Part shown: positions 38,427 through 41,443 of the stretch, one piece after another | How the letters are laid out: each line of letters starts with the position of its first letter | How positions within the stretch are numbered: position 1 is the first letter of the stretch | Assembly: GCA_923184405.1 (NCBI GenBank) | Contig: OV299793.1 | Span: 1,057,797 to 1,099,239 of the forward strand | Origin: Neisseria meningitidis | GTDB lineage: Bacteria; Pseudomonadota; Gammaproteobacteria; Burkholderiales; Neisseriaceae | DNA length: 41,443 nucleotides | Reading direction: 5' to 3' | The notes under the pieces: model-generated | Database searches by the model: none | What the model saw: the letters and a program-made list of their open reading frames with translations, nothing else | Told to the model about the DNA's origin: nothing | Position numbers and translations under genes: made by a program

Positions 38427-40335
38427 ATGATTGAAATCAAAAACCTCACCCTGCAACGCGGTTTGAAAATCCTGCTCGACAAAGCCAACGCCACTGTCAA
38501 TCCCGGTCAGCGCGTCGGTTTGATCGGCAAAAACGGAACGGGCAAATCCAGCCTGTTTGCCTTACTCAAGGGTGAAATCACTCAGGACGGCGGCGATGTC
38601 TCGATTCCGAAAACTGGCGGCTCGCTTCCGTTTCCCAAGAAACGCCCGATTTGGATATTTCCGCTTGGATTACGTTTTGCAGGGCGATGCCGAGTTGCAG
38701 GCTTTTCAGACGGCATTGAGGCAGGCGGAAGCGCAAAATGACGGCATGAAGCAGGCGGAATATCATGCCAAAGTGGAAGAAATCGACGCTTATACCGCGC
38801 CGTACCGCGCGGCAAAATTGTTGAACGGGCTGGGTTTTTCGCAAGAAGAACACAGCCGCCCCGTCAAATCCTTTTCCGGCGGCTGGCGTATGCGCCTGAA
38901 TCTTGCGCAAGCCCTGATTTGCCGCGCTGATTTGCTCTTGCTTGACGAACCGACCAACCACTTGGATTTGGAAACCGTCTTGTGGCTGGAAAACCACCTT
39001 GCTTCTTTACCCTGCACGCAAATCATCATTTCCCATGACCGCGATTTTCTCAACGCGGCAACTACCCAAACCATTGAATTATCGCAGCAAAACTCACGCA
39101 ATATGGCGCAATTACGATTTTTACCAAAACGAACGCGCGCAGCATCTGCGCAACAACAAGCTGCTATGTCAAACAGCAGGCGCAAATCAAACATTTGCAA
39201 TCCTTTATCGACCGCTTCAAAGTTAAAGCCACCAAAGCCGTTCAAGCGCAAAGCCGCATGAACGCTTTCCAAAGCTAGAACGCGTTGCGCCCGCGCATCC
39301 GACAGCGAGTTTTCCTTTGAGTTTTACCATACCGAAAATCTGCCCAACCCTTTGGTAAAGCTAGAACACGCTGATTTAGATTACGAAGGAAACCGTTCTG
39401 GGTATGACATTACCCCCTGTCGCTGGAAAGCGTACGTAACCGCTACGGACTAGTGAACATCAACGGCAGCGATAAATCTACGATTGCATCAAAGCCTAGC
39501 GGGCAAAATCGATTTGATTTCCCGGCATCGTCCGTTCCGAAACTCAATATCGGCTATTTTGCCCAACACCAACTCGATACCATCCGCGCCGACCAAACCT
39601 CCTGTTTGGCATATTCAGCAGCTTTCTCCCGAAGTACGCGAACAAGAAACCAGAAATTCTCGGCGGCTTCAATTTTATTGGCGATATGGCGTTGCAGAAA
39701 ACCGAACCTTTTTCCGGCAGAAAAGCCCATCTCGCCCTTGCCATGATTATTGGCAAAGCCGAACCCGTGCTGCTTGACGAACCAACCAACCATCTCGACT
39801 TGGATATGCGCCACGCCCTGACGCTCGCTCTGCAAAGTTTCCAAGGCACCTTAATCATCGTATCGCACGACCGCAGCACTGCTTGAAGCGACTACCGACA
39901 GCTTCCTCCTGATCGACAAAGGCCGTCTGAAGAACTTCGACGGCGATTTGAACGATTACCGCCAATGGCGTTTGGCACAGGAAAACGCCGCCGCCGCACC
40001 CGCAGCATCCGCACAAAGCCAAAGCCGCAAGACACCAAGCGCATCGAAGCGCAAATCCGTCAGGAAAAAGCCCGACGCGGCAAGCCGATACAGCAGAAAA
40101 TAGACCGTGCTGAAAAAGAAATGGCGCAGCTTTCCGAAATTCAGACGGCATGTGAAACAGTTTTAGCACAAGAAGACGCTTACCATGAAGCAAACAAAGA
40201 AAATTGCAAAACACCTTATCCGAATTGGCAAAAGTCAAAACACAACTTGCCCAAATCGAAGAGGTTTGGCTAGCTTGCCAAGAAGAATTGAACGGATTGA
40301 AACTGAAATCGAGAAACAGTTTGCCGAGCGATAAA
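38427..40335 (+). CDS. ABC-F family ATPase, YheS type
   Basis: A ribosome-acting ABC-F protein with two ATPase domains and a charged C-terminal tail. It starts MIEIKNLTLQRGLKILLDKA at 38427. Walker A 1 is LIGKNGTGKSSLFALL, followed by FSGGWRMRLNLAQALICRAD near 38870, LLLLDEPTNHLDLETVLWLE near 38932 and IIISHDRDFLNAATTQTIEL. The linker reads IKHLQSFIDRFKVKATKAVQ near 39190. Walker A 2 is damaged (NGSDKSTI near 39465). The second domain has FSGRKAHLALAMIIGKAEPV near 39712 and LLDEPTNHLDLDM, then IVSHDRS near 39860. The tail from 39960 is Ala/Gln/Lys-rich with a coiled coil and ends ETEIEKQFAER with a TAA at 40333. The total of 1909 bases fits about 636 residues. Confidence 0.93.
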
Positions 40336-40407
40336 GAAGCGCGGGCAAGGTGCTTATCTTTGCCTGCTAATAACGGTATAATTCGGACGTTACCATCGCC
40401 TTTTACT

Positions 40408-40608
40408 ATGTATGAACATCAGACTTTTGCCGCCTTCATTTTCCTGTCCCTTTCCGGTATGGCGGCGCAAGCATCCGTATACCATTGCAACTCAAATGGC
40501 AAAAGCGTATATACATCAGCCCCAGCAGATCGTGCGCCGATGCGGATTTACCAAAATCAGCAGCCATCAGGAGGCGGATACCGTATGAAAATTAAAAAAC
40601 TCAGTTAG
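40408..40608 (+). CDS. exported DUF4124-like protein, first of two tandem copies
   Basis: From ATG 40408 (MYEHQTFAAFIFLSLSGMAA; a second ATG lies just downstream), a signal peptide ends near AQA. It is followed by SVYHCNSNGKSVYTSAPADR, the short DUF4124 pattern of a YxC-x2-NGK-xVYT strand pair. After GGGYRMKIKKLS there is a TAG at 40606-40608. In the other frames the text continues as a Lys/Gln-rich tail (KEKQK, KKEQAV, KATKENQKQPTEK) to about 40770, so the real protein may be longer, with a basic linker. Function unknown. Confidence 0.65.
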   Translation: MYEHQTFAAFIFLSLSGMAAQASVYHCNSNGKSVYTSAPADRAPMRIYQNQQPSGGGYRMKIKKLS

Positions 40609-40792
40609 AAGCCAAAATACACATAGAAAACAAAAAGAAAAACAAAAAACCTGCCAAAAAAGAACAAGCAGTATGCCAAAGCCACAAAAGAAAATCAAAA
40701 GCAACCAACCGAAAAGAAAGTCCGTAAAACGCCAAGAAAGCATCATAAAAAATACCAAAAAATCAAATGAATATCCGAGCATCAAGCACATT

Positions 40793-41330
40793 ATGAAATC
40801 AAAACCCCTTAATACTAATCAACTTTACCCTACTTCAAGCCCATTGGGTGCAAACGTGGCCAAAATCTACACCTGCACAATCAACGGAGAAACCGTTTAC
40901 ACCAAAATTAGCCGTCCATCAGCGTGACACTCAACCGATTTGACCCCAATCGTTGCAACCACAGCAGACGAACGCTATGGATCCCGTTCCCCAAACTGGC
41001 TGCGGAACTGAGGTGATTACCCACCGGTCCAAACCGCAGCTACAGGTTGTCAACATAAAGCCCTCAGCCTAAACAGTAGCCGCGACTACAGGAGAAAAAC
41101 CAATACGCAACCGAACGCAACAAGCACCCTCAACAACAGCAGACGCTCCATTCTCGAACAGAATTGAGCAACGAACGCAAAGCATTGGTTGAAGCCCAAA
41201 ATGTTATCAAGCACGTCTGCAAAGGGCGGCAACATCAACCATCAAGAAATAAAATGCATTAAGGTGCTAAATGTATTGGACAGCAGCAAAATATTCAAGC
41301 CCTGCAAAGGGAACTGGGGCGTATGCCGTG
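40793..41330 (+). CDS. exported DUF4124-like protein with coiled coil, second tandem copy, broken
   Basis: It starts near ATG 40793. A damaged signal peptide ends SPLGANV, then AKIYTCTINGETVYTKISRP has the same YxC-INGE-TVYT pattern as the gene just upstream. A stop and shifts follow; later frames give a proline/threonine-rich linker (PVQTAATGCQ). Near 41125-41320 a helical end appears: NNSRRSILEQ, LSNERKALVEAQ, AKGGNINHQEI, VLDSSK for LDRQQ, and IQALQRELGRM. That end is a likely coiled coil. The true stop cannot be placed because the read ends within about 100 bases. Confidence 0.65.
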
Positions 41331-41412
41331 TTTTCAAATCGACCGTTCCAAGGATTTGACAGAAGAAATGATGAAAAAGCAGCGGCATGACCCGTGTCGG
41401 CTGCCTGTATAT

Positions 41413-41443
41413 AGCAATACGTAATCCGAACGAAGGCCACAAC
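41413..41443 (-). other. Oxford Nanopore adapter (3' end of read, reverse complement)
   Basis: The last 31 bases begin AGCAATACGTAA and continue with a corrupted version of the adapter complement. They mirror the first 28 bases of the window with a few miscalls. With adapters on both ends, the window is one complete, untrimmed read. Confidence 0.9.

Noticed and set aside
3119..40335. Large-scale pseudogene formation (a reduced genome)
   Set aside because: Essential genes are broken as often as dispensable ones, gene lengths are conserved, and sequencing adapters are present. Read error explains it better.
1..41443. Terminal inverted repeats of a linear replicon or large mobile element
   Set aside because: The repeated ends match the synthetic nanopore adapter and lie exactly at the window limits.
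1..41443. CRISPR array, toxin-antitoxin module, defence island or secondary-metabolite cluster
   Set aside because: I saw no regularly spaced direct repeats, no Cas-like proteins and no convincing toxin-antitoxin pair. The only restriction-modification trace is the hsdM remnant.

Overview
This window looks like one uncorrected nanopore read from a Neisseria chromosome, most likely N. meningitidis or a close relative. The first 28 bases match the Oxford Nanopore ligation adapter, and the last 31 bases are a corrupted reverse complement of it. Nearly every gene is recognisable along its whole length but broken by single-base indels and stray stops. Several genes still have nearly the right total length: ruvB 1032 nt, hom 1306 nt, ribA 593 nt, lolD 694 nt. 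I therefore read the breaks as sequencing error, not gene decay, and annotate whole genes across them. Neisseria is indicated by many DNA uptake sequences of the ATGCCGTCTGAA dialect, four Correia elements, a dRS3 repeat, an IS1655-like (IS30 family) element and the gene order. I did not run any search; species and family names are from recognition.

Layout. 1-2.9 kb: adapter, then poorly called sequence with fragments of a possible small DNA-binding protein and two small exported proteins. 3.1-5.0 kb: rarA, a full-length Correia element and the 3' remnant of a type I methylase gene (hsdM). 5.3-9.6 kb (minus strand): ribBA-type DHBP synthase, a short regulator-like ORF, a family 2 glycosyltransferase, ribA, a conserved protein overlapping ribA, then tRNA-Leu on the plus strand. 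10.1-12.4 kb: purM, whose 3' end is lost in a bad tract containing human Alu-like sequence, then the IS1655-like element and a short Correia element. 12.7-15.2 kb (minus): narP and narQ. 15.5-17.6 kb: mobA, ribE and a DUF815 ATPase. 17.7-20.7 kb: Spy/CpxP-like protein, Correia remnant, rpe, ruvB and a small conserved protein. 20.7-24.6 kb: Correia element, cca with an extra partial 3' copy, and a YbiT-type ABC-F gene. 24.8-29.9 kb (plus; one minus gene): Spx/ArsC-like protein, ppiD, recR (intact), a small exported protein, lolC and lolD. 30-35.5 kb: recD, a class I methyltransferase and lon. 35.7-41.4 kb: hupB, a membrane-anchored small protein, hom, an Mth938-domain protein, a YheS-type ABC-F gene and two tandem DUF4124 proteins.

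The genes are mostly housekeeping. They cover riboflavin synthesis (ribBA, ribA, ribE), molybdenum cofactor (mobA), nitrogen-oxide sensing (narQ/narP), recombination and repair (rarA, ruvB, recR, recD), envelope biogenesis (lolC, lolD, ppiD, Spy-like), proteolysis (lon) and translation factors (two ABC-F proteins, cca). I found no convincing undescribed system. The most unusual signals are the adapters, the Alu-like text inside a low-quality tract, and the partial repeat of the cca 3' end.
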